From Phaeosaccion multiseriatum (lineage: Eukaryota; Ochrophyta, other classes): 64,000 nt of DNA. The translations under genes and the position numbers were made by a program. The stretch lies in the NCBI GenBank assembly GCA_965112735.1, contig OZ218951.1, positions 1 to 64,000 of the forward strand, read 5' to 3'. The notes under the pieces were generated by a model, which made no database searches, had not been told where the DNA came from, and saw nothing but the letters and a program-made list of their open reading frames with translations. Below, in pieces: positions 1 through 12,900 of the stretch (within the stretch, counting starts at the first letter, position 1; each line of letters begins with the position of its first letter).

Positions 1-3000
1 CCTAACCCTGGCCCTAACCCTAGCCCTGGCCCTGGCCTGGCCTGGCCCTGGCCTGGCCTGGCCTGGCCTGGCCCTAACCCTGGCCCTAACCCTAACCCTG
101 GCCTGGCCTGGCCTGGCCCTAACCCTGGCCTAACCCTAACCCTGGCCTGGCCTAACCCTAACCCTGGCCTAACCCTAACCCTGGCCTGGCCTGGCCTGGC
201 CTGGCCTGGCCTGGCCTGGCCTGGCCTGGCCTGGCCTGGCCCTGGCCTGGCCTGGCCTGGCCTGGCCTGGCCTGGCCTGGCCTGGCCTGGCCTGGCCTGG
301 CCTGGCCTGGCCTGGCCTGGCCTGGCCTGGCCTGGCCTGGCCTGGCCTGGCCTGGCCTGGCCTGGCCTGGCCTGGCCTGGCCTGGCCTGGCCTGGCCTGG
401 CCTGGCCTGGCCTGGCCTGGCCTGGCCTGGCCTGGCCTGGCCTGGCCTGGCCTGGCCTGGCCTGGCCTGGCCTGGCCTGGCCTGGCCTGGCCTGGCCTGG
501 CCTGGCCTGGCCTGGCCTGGCCTGGCCTGGCCTGGCCTGGCCTGGCCTGGCCTGGCCTGGCCTGGCCTGGCCTGGCCTGGCCTGGCCTGGCCTGGCCTGG
601 CCTGGCCTGGCCTGGCCTGGCCTGGCCTGGCCTGGCCTGGCCTGGCCTGGCCTGGCCTGGCCTGGCCTGGCCTGGCCTGGCCTGGCCTGGCCTGGCCTGG
701 CCTGGCCTGGCCTGGCCTGGCCTGGCCTGGCCTGGCCTGGCCTGGCCTGGCCTGGCCTGGCCTGGCCTGGCCTGGCCTGGCCTGGCCTGGCCTGGCCTGG
801 CCTGGCCTGGCCTGGCCTGGCCTGGCCTGGCCTGGCCTGGCCTGGCCTGGCCTGGCCTGGCCTGGCCTGGCCTGGCCTGGCCTGGCCTGGCCTGGCCTGG
901 CCTGGCCTGGCCTGGCCTGGCCTGGCCTGGCCTGGCCTGGCCTGGCCTGGCCTGGCCTGGCCTGGCCTGGCCTGGCCTGGCCTGGCCTGGCCTGGCCTGG
1001 CCTGGCCTGGCCTGGCCTGGCCTGGCCTGGCCTGGCCTGGCCTGGCCTGGCCTGGCCTGGCCTGGCCTGGCCTGGCCTGGCCTGGCCTGGCCTGGCCTGG
1101 CCTGGCCTGGCCTGGCCTGGCCTGGCCTGGCCTGGCCTGGCCTGGCCTGGCCTGGCCTGGCCTGGCCTGGCCTGGCCTGGCCTGGCCTGGCCTGGCCTGG
1201 CCTGGCCTGGCCTGGCCTGGCCTGGCCTGGCCTGGCCTGGCCTGGCCTGGCCTGGCCTGGCCTGGCCTGGCCTGGCCTGGCCTGGCCTGGCCTGGCCTGG
1301 CCTGGCCTGGCCTGGCCTGGCCTGGCCTGGCCTGGCCTGGCCTGGCCTGGCCTGGCCTGGCCTGGCCTGGCCTGGCCTGGCCTGGCCTGGCCTGGCCTGG
1401 CCTGGCCTGGCCTGGCCTGGCCTGGCCTGGCCTGGCCTGGCCTGGCCTGGCCTGGCCTGGCCTGGCCTGGCCTGGCCTGGCCTGGCCTGGCCTGGCCTGG
1501 CCTGGCCTGGCCTGGCCTGGCCTGGCCTGGCCTGGCCTGGCCTGGCCTGGCCTGGCCTGGCCTGGCCTGGCCTGGCCTGGCCTGGCCTGGCCTGGCCTGG
1601 CCTGGCCTGGCCTGGCCTGGCCTGGCCTGGCCTGGCCTGGCCTGGCCTGGCCTGGCCTGGCCTGGCCTGGCCTGGCCTGGCCTGGCCTGGCCTGGCCTGG
1701 CCTGGCCTGGCCTGGCCTGGCCTGGCCTGGCCTGGCCTGGCCTGGCCTGGCCTGGCCTGGCCTGGCCTGGCCTGGCCTGGCCTGGCCTGGCCTGGCCTGG
1801 CCTGGCCTGGCCTGGCCTGGCCTGGCCTGGCCTGGCCTGGCCTGGCCTGGCCTGGCCTGGCCTGGCCTGGCCTGGCCTGGCCTGGCCTGGCCTGGCCTGG
1901 CCTGGCCTGGCCTGGCCTGGCCTGGCCTGGCCTGGCCTGGCCTGGCCTGGCCTGGCCTGGCCTGGCCTGGCCTGGCCTGGCCTGGCCTGGCCTGGCCTGG
2001 CCTGGCCTGGCCTGGCCTGGCCTGGCCTGGCCTGGCCTGGCCTGGCCTGGCCTGGCCTGGCCTGGCCTGGCCTGGCCTGGCCTGGCCTGGCCTGGCCTGG
2101 CCTGGCCTGGCCTGGCCTGGCCTGGCCTGGCCTGGCCTGGCCTGGCCTGGCCTGGCCTGGCCTGGCCTGGCCTGGCCTGGCCTGGCCTGGCCTGGCCTGG
2201 CCTGGCCTGGCCTGGCCTGGCCTGGCCTGGCCTGGCCTGGCCTGGCCTGGCCTGGCCTGGCCTGGCCTGGCCTGGCCTGGCCTGGCCTGGCCTGGCCTGG
2301 CCTGGCCTGGCCTGGCCTGGCCTGGCCTGGCCTGGCCTGGCCTGGCCTGGCCTGGCCTGGCCTGGCCTGGCCTGGCCTGGCCTGGCCTGGCCTGGCCTGG
2401 CCTGGCCTGGCCTGGCCTGGCCTGGCCTGGCCTGGCCTGGCCTGGCCTGGCCTGGCCTGGCCTGGCCTGGCCTGGCCTGGCCTGGCCTGGCCTGGCCTGG
2501 CCTGGCCTGGCCTGGCCTGGCCTGGCCTGGCCTGGCCTGGCCTGGCCTGGCCTGGCCTGGCCTGGCCTGGCCTGGCCTGGCCTGGCCTGGCCTGGCCTGG
2601 CCTGGCCTGGCCTGGCCTGGCCTGGCCTGGCCTGGCCTGGCCTGGCCTGGCCTGGCCTGGCCTGGCCTGGCCTGGCCTGGCCTGGCCTGGCCTGGCCTGG
2701 CCTGGCCTGGCCTGGCCTGGCCTGGCCTGGCCTGGCCTGGCCTGGCCTGGCCTGGCCTGGCCTGGCCTGGCCTGGCCTGGCCTGGCCTGGCCTGGCCTGG
2801 CCTGGCCTGGCCTGGCCTGGCCTGGCCTGGCCTGGCCTGGCCTGGCCTGGCCTGGCCTGGCCTGGCCTGGCCTGGCCTGGCCTGGCCTGGCCTGGCCTGG
2901 CCTGGCCTGGCCTGGCCTGGCCTGGCCTGGCCTGGCCTGGCCTGGCCTGGCCTGGCCTGGCCTGGCCTGGCCTGGCCTGGCCTGGCCTGGCCTGGCCTGG

Positions 3001-4352
3001 CCTGGCCTGGCCTGGCCTGGCCTGGCCTGGCCTGGCCTGGCCTGGCCTGGCCTGGCCTGGCCTGGCCTGGCCTGGCCTGGCCTGGCCTGGCCTGGCCTGG
3101 CCTGGCCTGGCCTGGCCTGGCCTGGCCTGGCCTGGCCTGGCCTGGCCTGGCCTGGCCTGGCCTGGCCTGGCCTGGCCTGGCCTGGCCTGGCCTGGCCTGG
3201 CCTGGCCTGGCCTGGCCTGGCCTGGCCTGGCCTGGCCTGGCCTGGCCTGGCCTGGCCTGGCCTGGCCTGGCCTGGCCTGGCCTGGCCTGGCCTGGCCTGG
3301 CCTGGCCTGGCCTGGCCTGGCCTGGCCTGGCCTGGCCTGGCCTGGCCTGGCCTGGCCTGGCCTGGCCTGGCCTGGCCTGGCCTGGCCTGGCCTGGCCTGG
3401 CCTGGCCTGGCCTGGCCTGGCCTGGCCTGGCCTGGCCTGGCCTGGCCTGGCCTGGCCTGGCCTGGCCTGGCCTGGCCTGGCCTGGCCTGGCCTGGCCTGG
3501 CCTGGCCTGGCCTGGCCTGGCCTGGCCTGGCCTGGCCTGGCCTGGCCTGGCCTGGCCTGGCCTGGCCTGGCCTGGCCTGGCCTGGCCTGGCCTGGCCTGG
3601 CCTGGCCTGGCCTGGCCTGGCCTGGCCTGGCCTGGCCTGGCCTGGCCTGGCCTGGCCTGGCCTGGCCTGGCCTGGCCTGGCCTGGCCTGGCCTGGCCTGG
3701 CCTGGCCTGGCCTGGCCTGGCCTGGCCTGGCCTGGCCTGGCCTGGCCTGGCCTGGCCTGGCCTGGCCTGGCCTGGCCTGGCCTGGCCTGGCCTGGCCTGG
3801 CCTGGCCTGGCCTGGCCTGGCCTGGCCTGGCCTGGCCTGGCCTGGCCTGGCCTGGCCTGGCCTGGCCTGGCCTGGCCTGGCCTGGCCTGGCCTGGCCTGG
3901 CCTGGCCTGGCCTGGCCTGGCCTGGCCTGGCCTGGCCTGGCCTGGCCTGGCCTGGCCTGGCCTGGCCTGGCCTGGCCTGGCCTGGCCTGGCCTGGCCTGG
4001 CCTGGCCTGGCCTGGCCTGGCCTGGCCTGGCCTGGCCTGGCCCTGGCCTGGCCTGGCCTGGCCTGGCCTGGCCTGGCCTGGCCTGGCCTGGCCTGGCCTG
4101 GCCTGGCCTGGCCTGGCCTGGCCTGGCCTGGCCTGGCCTGGCCTGGCCTGGCCTGGCCTGGCCTGGCCTGGCCTGGCCTGGCCTGGCCTGGCCTGGCCTG
4201 GCCTGGCCTGGCCTGGCCTGGCCTGGCCTGGCCTGGCCTGGCCTGGCCTGGCCTGGCCTGGCCTGGCCTGGCCTGGCCTGGCCTGGCCTAAACCCTAACC
4301 CTGGCCTGGCCTGGCCTGGCCTGGCCTACCCTAACCCTAACCCTAACCCTAA
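1..4352 (+). repeat. Left chromosome-end telomeric array (CCCTAA mixed with a long CCTGG run)
   Basis: Positions 1-190 and 4288-4352 contain CCCTAA units (C-strand of TTAGGG) mixed with CCTGG; between them lies an almost perfect pentamer (CCTGG)n, with one phase slip near 4041 where CCCTGG occurs. C-rich strand reading 5' to 3' from the first base is the orientation expected at a left chromosome end, and the array abuts subtelomeric satellite directly. A telomere is strongly suggested. The CCTGG portion may be mis-called CCCTAA rather than genuine sequence. Confidence 0.85.
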
Positions 4353-7300
4353 GGCCTCGGACAAAGTGGTTCTCCACTGGTTCTCGAGTCCTGAGACCTT
4401 GGACGAAGTGGTTCTCCACTGGTTCTCGAGTCCTGAGGCCTCAGAAGAAGTGGTTCTCAAGTGGTTCTCGAGTCCTGAGGCCGCGGACGAAGTGGTTCTC
4501 CACTGGTTCTCGAGTCCTAAGGCCTCGGACAAAGTGGTTCTCCACTGGTTCTCGAGTCCTGAGACCTTGGACGAAGTGGTTCTCCACTGGTTCTCGAGTC
4601 CTGAGGCCGCGGACGAAGTGGTTCTCCACTGGTTCTCGAGTCCTGAGGCCGCGGACGAAGTGGTTCTCCACTGGTTCTCGAGTCATGAGGCCTCGAACGA
4701 AGTGGTTCTCAAGTGGTTCTCGAGTCCTGAGGCCTCGGACGAAGTGGTTCTCCACTGGTTCTCGAGTCCTGAGGCCTCGGACGAAGTGGTTCTCAAGTGG
4801 TTTTCGAGTCCTGAGGCCTCAGAAGAAGTGGTTCTCAAGTGGTTCTCGAGTCCTAAGGCCGCAGACGAAGTGGTTCTCCACTGGTTCTCGAGTCCTGAGG
4901 CCTCGAACGAAGTGGTTCTCAAGTGGTTCTCGAGTCCTGAGGCCGCGGACGAAGTGGTTCTCCACTGGTTCTCGAGTCCTGAGGCCTCGGACGAAGTGGT
5001 TCTCCACTGGTTCTCGAGTCCTGAGACCTCGGACGAAGTGGTTCTCCACTGGTTCTCGAGTCCTGAGGCCGCGGACGAAGTGGTTCTCCACTGGTTCTCG
5101 AGTCCTGAGGCCGCGGACGAAGTGGTTCTCCACTGGTTCTCGAGTCATGAGGCCTCGAACGAAGTGGTTCTCAAGTGGTTCTCGAGTCCTGAGGCCTCGG
5201 ACGAAGTGGTTCTCCACTGGTTCTCGAGTCCCGAGGGCTTGGACGAAGTGGTTCTCCACTGGTTCTCGAGTCCTGAGGCCTCGGACGAAGTGGTTCTCCA
5301 CTGGTTCTCGAGTCCTGAGGCCGCGGACGAAGTGGTTCTCCACTGGTTCTGGAGTCCTGAGGCCTCGGACGAAGTGTTTCTAAAGTGGTTCTCGAGTCAT
5401 GAGGCCTCGGACGAAGTGGTTCTCCACTGGTTCTCGAGTCCTGAGGCCGCGGACGAAGTGGTTCTCCACTGGTTCTCGAGTCATGAGGCCTCGAACGAAG
5501 TGGTTCTCAAGTGGTTCTCGAGTCCTGAGGCCGCGGACGAAGTGGTTCTCCACTGGTTCTCGAGTCCTGAGGCCTCGGACGAAGTGGTTCTCCACTGGTT
5601 CTCGAGTCCTGAGGCCGCGGACGAAGTGATTCTCCACTGGTTCTCGAGTCCTGAGGCCGCGGACGAAGTGGTTCTCAAGTGGTTCTCGAGTCCTCAGGCC
5701 TAGGACGAAGTGGTTCTCCACTGGTTCTTGAGTCCTGAGGCCTCGGAAGAAGTGGTTCTCCACTGGTTCTCGAGTCCTAAGGCCTCGGACAAAGTGGTTC
5801 TCCACTGGTTCTCGAGTCCTGAGGCCTCGGACGAAGTGGTTCTCCACTGGTTCTCGAGTCCCGAGGGCTTGGACGAAGTGGTTCTCCACTGGTTCTCGAG
5901 TCCTGAGGCCTCGGACGAAGTGGTTCTCCACTGGTTCTCGAGTCCTGAGGCCGCGGACGAAGTGGTTCTCCACTGGTTCTGGAGTCCTGAGGCCTCGGAC
6001 GAAGTGTTTCTAAAGTGGTTCTCGAGTCATGAGGCCTCGGACGAAGTGGTTCTCCACTGGTTCTCGAGTCCTGAGGCCGCGGACGAAGTGGTTCTCCACT
6101 GGTTCTCGAGTCATGAGGCCTCGAACGAAGTGGTTCTCAAGTGGTTCTCGAGTCCTGAGGCCGCGGACGAAGTGGTTCTCCACTGGTTCTCGAGTCCTGA
6201 GGCCTCGGACGAAGTGGTTCTCCACTGGTTCTCGAGTCCTGAGGCCTCGGACGAAGTGGTTCTCCACTGGTTCTCGAGTCCTGAGGCCTCGGACGAAGTG
6301 GTTCTCCACTGGTTCTCGAGTCCTGAGGCCTCAGAAGAAGTGGTTCTCAAGTGGTTCTCGAGTCCTAAGGCCGCAGACGAAGTGGTTCTCCACTGGTTCT
6401 CGAGTCCTGAGGCCTCGAACGAAGTGGTTCTCCACTGGTTCTCGAGTCCTGAGGCCTCGGACGAAGTGGTTCTCCGCTGGTTCTCGAGTCCGAAGGCCTC
6501 GGACGAAGTGGTTCTCCACTGGTTCTCGAGTCCTAAGGCCTCGGACGAAGTGGTTCTCCACTGGTTCTCGAGTCCTGAGGCCTCGGACGAAGTGGTTCTC
6601 CACTGGTTCTCGAGTCCTGAGGCCTCGGACGAAGTGGTTCTCCACTGGTTCTCGAGTCCTAAGGCCTCGGACGAAGTGGTTCTCCACTGGTTCTCGAGTC
6701 CTGAGGCCTCGGACGAAGTGGTTCTCAAGTGGTTCTCGAGTCCTGAGGCCTCGGACGAAGTGGTTCTCCACTGGTTCTCGACTCCTGAGGCCGCAGACGA
6801 AGTGGTTCTCCACTGGTTCTCGAGTCCTGAGGCCTCGAAGGAAGTGGTTCTCCACTGGTTCTCGACTCCTGAGGCCTCGGACGAAGTGGTTCTCCACTCG
6901 TTCTCGACTCCTGAGGCCTCGGACGAAGTGGTTCTCCACTGGTTCTCGAGTCCTGAGGCCGCAGCCGAAGTGGTTCTCCACTGGTTCTCGAGTCCTGAGG
7001 CCTCGGACGAAGTGGTTCTCCACTGGTTCTCGAGTCCTGAGGCCTCGGACGAAGTGGTTCTCCGCTGGTTCTCGAGTCCTAAGGCCTCGGACGAAGTGGT
7101 TCTCAAGTGGTTCTCGAGTCCTGAGGCCTTGGACGATGTGGTTTTCCACTGGTTCTCGAGTCCTGAAGCCTCGGACGAAGTGGTTCTCCACTGGTTCTCG
7201 AGTCCTAAGGCCTCGGACGAAGTGGTTCTCCACTGGTTCTCGAGTCCTGAGGCCTCGGACGAAGTGGTTCTCAAGTGGTTCTCGAGTCCTGAGGCCTCGG

Positions 7301-9605
7301 ACGAAGTGGTTCTCCACTGGTTCTCGACTCCTGAGGCCGCAGACGAAGTGGTTCTCCACTGGTTCTCGAGTCATGAGGCCTCGAACGAAGTGGTTCTCCA
7401 CTGGTTCTCGACTCCTGAGGCCTCGGACGAAGTGGTTCTCCACTGGTTCTCGACTCCTGAGGCCTCGGACGAAGTGGTTCTCCACTGGTTCTCGAGTCCT
7501 GAGGCCGCAGACGAAGTGGTTCTCCACTGGTTCTCGAGTCCTAAGGCCTCGAACGAAGTGGTTCTCCACTGGTTCTCGAGTCCTGAGGCCTCGGACGAAG
7601 TGGTTCTCCGCTGGTTCTCGAGTCCTAAGGCCTCGGACGAAGTGGTTCTCCACTGGTTCTCGAGTCCTAAGGCCTCGGACGAAGTGGTTCTCCACTGGTT
7701 CTCGACTCCTGAGGCCTCGGACGAAGTGGTTCTCCACTGGTTCTCGAGTCCTGAGGCCTCGAACGAAGTGGTTCTCCACTGGTTCTCGACTCCTGAGGCC
7801 TCGGACGAAGTGGTTCTCAAGTGGTTCTCGAGTCCTGAGGCCTTGGACGAAGTGGTTCTCCACTGGTTCTCGAGTCCTGAGGCCTCGGACGAAGTGGTTC
7901 TCCACTGGTTCTCGAGTCCTGAGGCCTCGGACGAAGTGGTTCTCCACTGGTTCTCGACTCCTGAGGCCGCAGACGAAGTGGTTCTCCACTGGTTCTCGAG
8001 TCCTGAGGCCTCGAAGGAAGTGGTTCTCCACTGGTTCTCGACTCCTGAGGCCTCGGACGAAGTGGTTCTCCACTGGTTCTCGACTCCTGAGGCCTCGGAC
8101 GAAGTGGTTCTCCACTGGTTCTCGAGTCCTGAGGCCGCAGACGAAGTGGTTCTCCACTGGTTCTCGAGTCCTGAGGCCTCGAACGAAGTGGTTCTCCACT
8201 GGTTCTCGAGTCCTGAGGCCTCGGACGAAGTGGTTCTCCGCTGGTTCTCGAGTCCTAAGGCCTCGGACGAAGTGGTTCTCCACTGGTTCTCGAGTCCTGA
8301 AGCCTCGGACGAAGTGGTTCTCCACTGGTTCACGAGTCCTAAGGCCTCGGACGAAGTGGTTCTCCACTGGTTCTCGAGTCCTGAGGCCTCGGACGAAGTG
8401 GTTCTCAAGTGGTTCTCGAGTCCTGAGGCCTCGGACGAAGTGGTTCTCCACTGGTTCTCGACTCCTGAGGCCGCAGACGAAGTGGTTCTCCACTGGTTCT
8501 CGAGTCCTGAGGCCTCGAAGGAAGTGGTTCTCCACTGGTTCTCGACTCCTGAGGCCTCGGACGAAGTGGTTCTCCACTGGTTCTCGAGTCCTGAGGGGAG
8601 TCCTAAGGCCTCGGACGAAGTGGTTCTCCACTGGTTCTCGAGTCCTGAGGCCTCGGACGAAGTGGTTCTCCACTGGTTCTCGAGTCCTGAGGGGAGTCCT
8701 AAGGCCTCGGACGAAGTGGTTCTCCACTGGTTCTCGAGTCCTGAGGCCTCGGACGAAGTGGTTCTCCACTGGTTCTCGAGTCCTGAGGCCTCGGACGAAG
8801 TGGTTCTCCACTGGTTCTCGAGTCCTGAGGCCTCGGACGAAGTGGTTCTCCGCTGGTTCTCGAGTCCTAAGGCCTCGGACGAAGTGGTTCTCAAGTGGTT
8901 CTCGAGTCCTGAGGCCTTGGACGATGTGGTTCTCCACTGGTTCTCGAGTCCTGAGGCCGCGGACGAAGTGGTTCTCAAGTGGTTCTCGAGTCCTCAGGCC
9001 TCGGACGAAGTGGTTCTCCACTGGTTCTCGAGTCCTGAGGCCTCGGACGAAGTGGTTCTCCACTGGTTCTCGAGTCCTGAGGCCTCGGACGAAGTGGTTC
9101 TCCACTGGTTCTCGAGTCCTGAAGCCTCGGACGAAGTGGTTCTCCACTGGTTCTCGAGTCCTAAGGCCTCGGACGAAGTGGTTCTCCACTGGTTCTCGAG
9201 TCCTGAGGCCTCGGACGAAGTGGTTCTCCACTGGTTCTCGAGTCCTGAGGCCTCGGACGAAGTGGTTCTCAAGTGGTTCTCGAGTCCTGAGGCCTCGGAC
9301 GAAGTGGTTCTCCACTGGTTCTCGACTCCTGAGGCCGCAGACGAAGTGGTTCTCCACTGGTTCTCGAGTCCTGAGGCCTCGAAGGAAGTGGTTCTCCACT
9401 GGTTCTCGACTCCTGAGGCCTCGGACGAAGTGGTTCTCCACTGGTTCTCGACTCCTGAGGCCTCGGACGAAGTGGTTCTCCACTGGTTCTCGAGTCCTGA
9501 GGCCGCAGACGAAGTGGTTCTCCACTGGTTCTCGAGTCCTGAGGCCTCGAACATAGTGGTTCTCCACTGGTTCTCGAGTCCTGAGGCCTCGGACGAAGTG
9601 GTTCT
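4351..9605 (+). repeat. Subtelomeric 42-bp satellite, distal block
   Basis: About 125 tandem copies of a 42-bp unit. Each unit has AGGCCT, then GACGAAGTGGTTCTC, then a second TGGTTCTC, CTCGAG and AGTCCT, so TGGTTCTC occurs twice per unit. Common variants are CTCCACTGG versus CTCAAGTGG, GAGTCCT versus GACTCCT, and GAGGCC versus AAGGCC. Many units contain AGTGG-TTCT-CCACT, able to form a 5-bp stem hairpin. Because 42 is divisible by 3 and the unit lacks stops, long open frames appear on both strands. I treat these as by-products, not genes. A local duplication offset by 630 bp (15 units) is visible, for example GAGGGCTTGG at 5232 and 5862. Confidence 0.95.
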
Positions 9606-9911
9606 TGTAAGAAGGCTTCCTTTTGCTAGGCTGGCAGCTATCCACTGAATATTCACGGGGGTAGCTGCCAGCCTAGCAAAAGGAAGCCTTCTTACATGCC
9701 TGTCAGTTAAGGTCGATCCTTCCCCCCCCTCCGAAAACTCCTCCGAAAACCTTGGGGGGCTAACTACCTAGGATTTCTCCCACACCGAGCCCGTTACCTC
9801 GAATTTCAGTGTCATGCCCAACTTTCGCCCTCGGAAATTTTCTCACCATCCTCAAAATCGAACCCCGTCTGGGCATGTAAGAAGGCTTCCTTTTGCTTAG
9901 GGTTAGGGTTA
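9606..9911 (+). mobile_element. 306-bp insertion in the satellite, 5-bp target duplication, TTAGGG tail
   Basis: The satellite stops after GTTCT (9601-9605) and resumes with GTTCT (9912-9916). Removing 9606-9911 with one GTTCT restores the 42-bp register exactly, as expected for an insertion with a 5-bp target-site duplication. The insert starts TGTAAGAAGGCTTCCTTTTG (9606-9625); the same motif recurs in direct orientation at 9876-9895 and inverted at 9676-9695. It ends in TTAGGGTTAGGGTTA (9897-9911). It has no coding capacity I can recognise. It could be a short non-autonomous retroelement with a telomere-like tail, a foldback element, or filler DNA from break repair. Confidence 0.6.
9607..9695. 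repeat. Perfect 34-bp inverted repeat inside the insertion
   Basis: 9607-9640 and 9662-9695 are exact reverse complements separated by about 21 bases, giving a strong potential hairpin or cruciform. A second inverted pair, 9675-9700 with 9872-9897 (26 bp, perfect), uses part of the same right arm, so the motif occurs three times in the insertion. Confidence 0.9.
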
Positions 9912-12900
9912 GTTCTCCACTGGTTCTCGAGTCCTGAGGCCTCGGACGAAGTGGTTCTCCACTGGTTCTCGAGTCCTGAGGCCTCGGACGAAGTGGTTCT
10001 CCACTGGTTCTCGAGTCCTGAGGCCTCGGACGAAGTGGTTCTCAAGTGGTTCTCGAGTCCTGAGGCCTCGGACGAAGTGGTTCTCCACTGGTTCTCGACT
10101 CCTAAGGCCTCGGACGAAGTGGTTCTCCACTGGTTCTCGAGTCCTGAGGCCTCGGACGAAGTGGTTCTCAAGTGGTTCTCGAGTCCTGAGGCCTCGGACG
10201 AAGTGGTTCTCAAGTTGTTCTCGAGTCCTGAGGCCTCGGACGAAGTGGTTCTCCACTGGTTCTCGAGTCCTGAGGCCTCGGACGAAGTGGTTCTCCACTG
10301 GTTCTCGAGTCCTAAGGCCTCGGACGAAGTGGTTCTCCACTGGTTCTCGAGTCCTGAGGCCTCGGACGAAGTGGTTCTCCACTGGTTCTCGAGTCCTCAG
10401 GCCTCGGACGAAGTGGTTCTCCACTGGTTCTCGAGTCCTGAGGCCTCGGACGAAGTGGTTCTCCACTGGTTCTCGAGTCCTAAGGCCTCGGACGAACTGG
10501 TTCTCCACTGGTTCCCGAGTCCTGAGGCCTCGGACGAAGTGGTTCTCCACTGGTTCTCGAGTCCTGAGGCCTCGGACGAAGTGGTTCTCCACTGGTTCTC
10601 GAGTCCTGAGGCCTCGGACGAAGTGGTTCTCCACTGGTTCTCGAGTCCTGAGGCCTCGGACGAAGTGGTTCTCCACTGGTTCTCGAGTCCTGAGGCCTCG
10701 GACGAAGTGGTTCTCAAGTGGTTCTCGAGTCCTGAGGCCTCGGACGAAGTGGTTCTCCACTGGTTCTCGACTCCTGAGGCCGCAGACGAAGTGGTTCTCC
10801 ACTGGTTCTCGAGTCCTGAGGCCTCGAAGGAAGTGGTTCTCCACTGGTTCTCGACTCCTGAGGCCTCGGACGAAGTGGTTCTCCACTGGTTCTCGACTCC
10901 TGAGGCCGCGGACGAAGTGGTTCTCAAGTGGTTCTCGAGTCCTGAGGCCTCGGACGAAGTGGTTCTCCACTGGTTCTCGAGTCCTGAGGCCTCGGACGAA
11001 GTGGTTCTCCACTGGTTCTCGAGTCCTAAGGCCTCGGACGAAGTGGTTCTCCACTGGTTCTCGAGTCCTGAGGCCTCGGACGAAGTGGTTCTCCACTGGT
11101 TCTCGAGTCCTCAGGCCTCGGACGAAGTGGTTCTCCACTGGTTCTCGAGTCCTGAGGCCTCGGACGAAGTGGTTCTCCACTGGTTCTCGAGTCCTAAGGC
11201 CTCGGACGAACTGGTTCTCCACTGGTTCCCGAGTCCTGAGGCCTCGGACGAAGTGGTTCTCCACTGGTTCTCGAGTCCTGAGGCCTCGGACGAAGTGGTT
11301 CTCCACTGGTTCTCGAGTCCTGAGGCCTCGGACGAAGTGGTTCTCCACTGGTTCTCGAGTCCTGAGGCCTCGGACGAAGTGGTTCTCCACTGGTTCTCGA
11401 GTCCTGAGGCCTCGGACGAAGTGGTTCTCCACTGGTTCTCGAGTCCTGAGGCCTCGGACGAAGTGGTTCTCCGCTGGTTCTCGAGTCCTAAGGCCTCGGA
11501 CGCAGTGGTTCTCCACTGGTTCTCGAGTCCTAAGGCCTCGGACGAAGTGGTTCTCCACTGGTTCTCGAGTCCTGAGGCCTCGGACGAAGTGGTTCTCCAC
11601 TGGTTCTCGACTCCTGAGGCCTCGGACGAAGTGGTTCTCAAGTGGTTCTCGAGTCCTGAGGCCTTGGACGAAGTGGTTCTCCACTGGTTCTCGAGTCCTG
11701 AGGCCTCGGACGAAGTGGTTCTCCACTGGTTCTCGAGTCCTGAGGCCTCGGACGAAGTGGTTCTCCACTGGTTCTCGAGTCCTGAGGCCTCGGACGAAGT
11801 GGTTCTCCACTGGTTCTCGAGTCCTGAGGCCTCGGACGAAGTGGTTCTCAAGTGGTTCTCGAGTCCTGAGGCCTCGGACGAAGTGGTTCCCCACTGGTTC
11901 TCGAGTCCTGAGGCCGCGGACGAAGTGGTTCTCCACTGGTTCTCGAGTCCTGAGGCCTCGGACGAAGTGGTTCTCAAGTGGTTCTCGAGTCCTGAGGCCT
12001 CGGACGAAGTGGTTCTCAAGTGGTTCTCGAGTCCTGAGGCCTCGGACGAAGTGGTTCCCCACTGGTTCTCGAGTCCTAAGGCCTCGGACGAATTGCTTCT
12101 CAAGTGGTTCTCGAGTCCTCAGGCCTCGGACGAAGTGGTTCTCCACTGGTTCTCGAGTCCTGAGGCCTCGGACGAAGTGGTTCTCCACTGGTTCTCGAGT
12201 CCTGAGGCCTCGGACGAAGTGGTTCTCCACTGGTTCTCGAGTCCTGAGGGGAGTCCTAAGGCCTCGGACGAAGTGGTTCTCCACTGGTTCTCGAGTCCTG
12301 AGGCCTCGGACGAAGTGGTTCTCCACTGGTTCTCGAGTCCTGAGGGGAGTCCTAAGGCCTCGGACGAAGTGGTTCTCCACTGGTTCTCGAGTCCTGAGGC
12401 CTCGGACGAAGTGGTTCTCCACTGGTTCTCGAGTCCTGAGGCCTCGGACGAAGTGGTTCTCCACTGGTTCTCGAGTCCTGAGGCCTCGGACGAAGTGGTT
12501 CTCCACTGGTTCTCGAGTCCTGAGGCCTCGGACGAAGTGGTTCTCCACTGGTTCTCGAGTCCTAAGGCCTCGGACGCAGTGGTTCTCCACTGGTTCTCGA
12601 GTCCTAAGGCCTCGGACGAAGTGGTTCTCCACTGGTTCTCGAGTCCTGAGGCCTCGGACGAAGTGGTTCTCCACTGGTTCTCGACTCCTGAGGCCTCGGA
12701 CGAAGTGGTTCTCAAGTGGTTCTCGAGTCCTGAGGCCTTGGACGAAGTGGTTCTCCACTGGTTCTCGAGTCCTGAGGCCTCAGAAGAAGTGGTTCTCAAG
12801 TGGTTCTCGAGTCCTGAGGCCGCGGACGAAGTGGTTCTCAACTGGTTCTCGAGTCCTGAGGCCTCGGACGAAGTGGTTCTCCACTGGTTCTCGACTCCTG

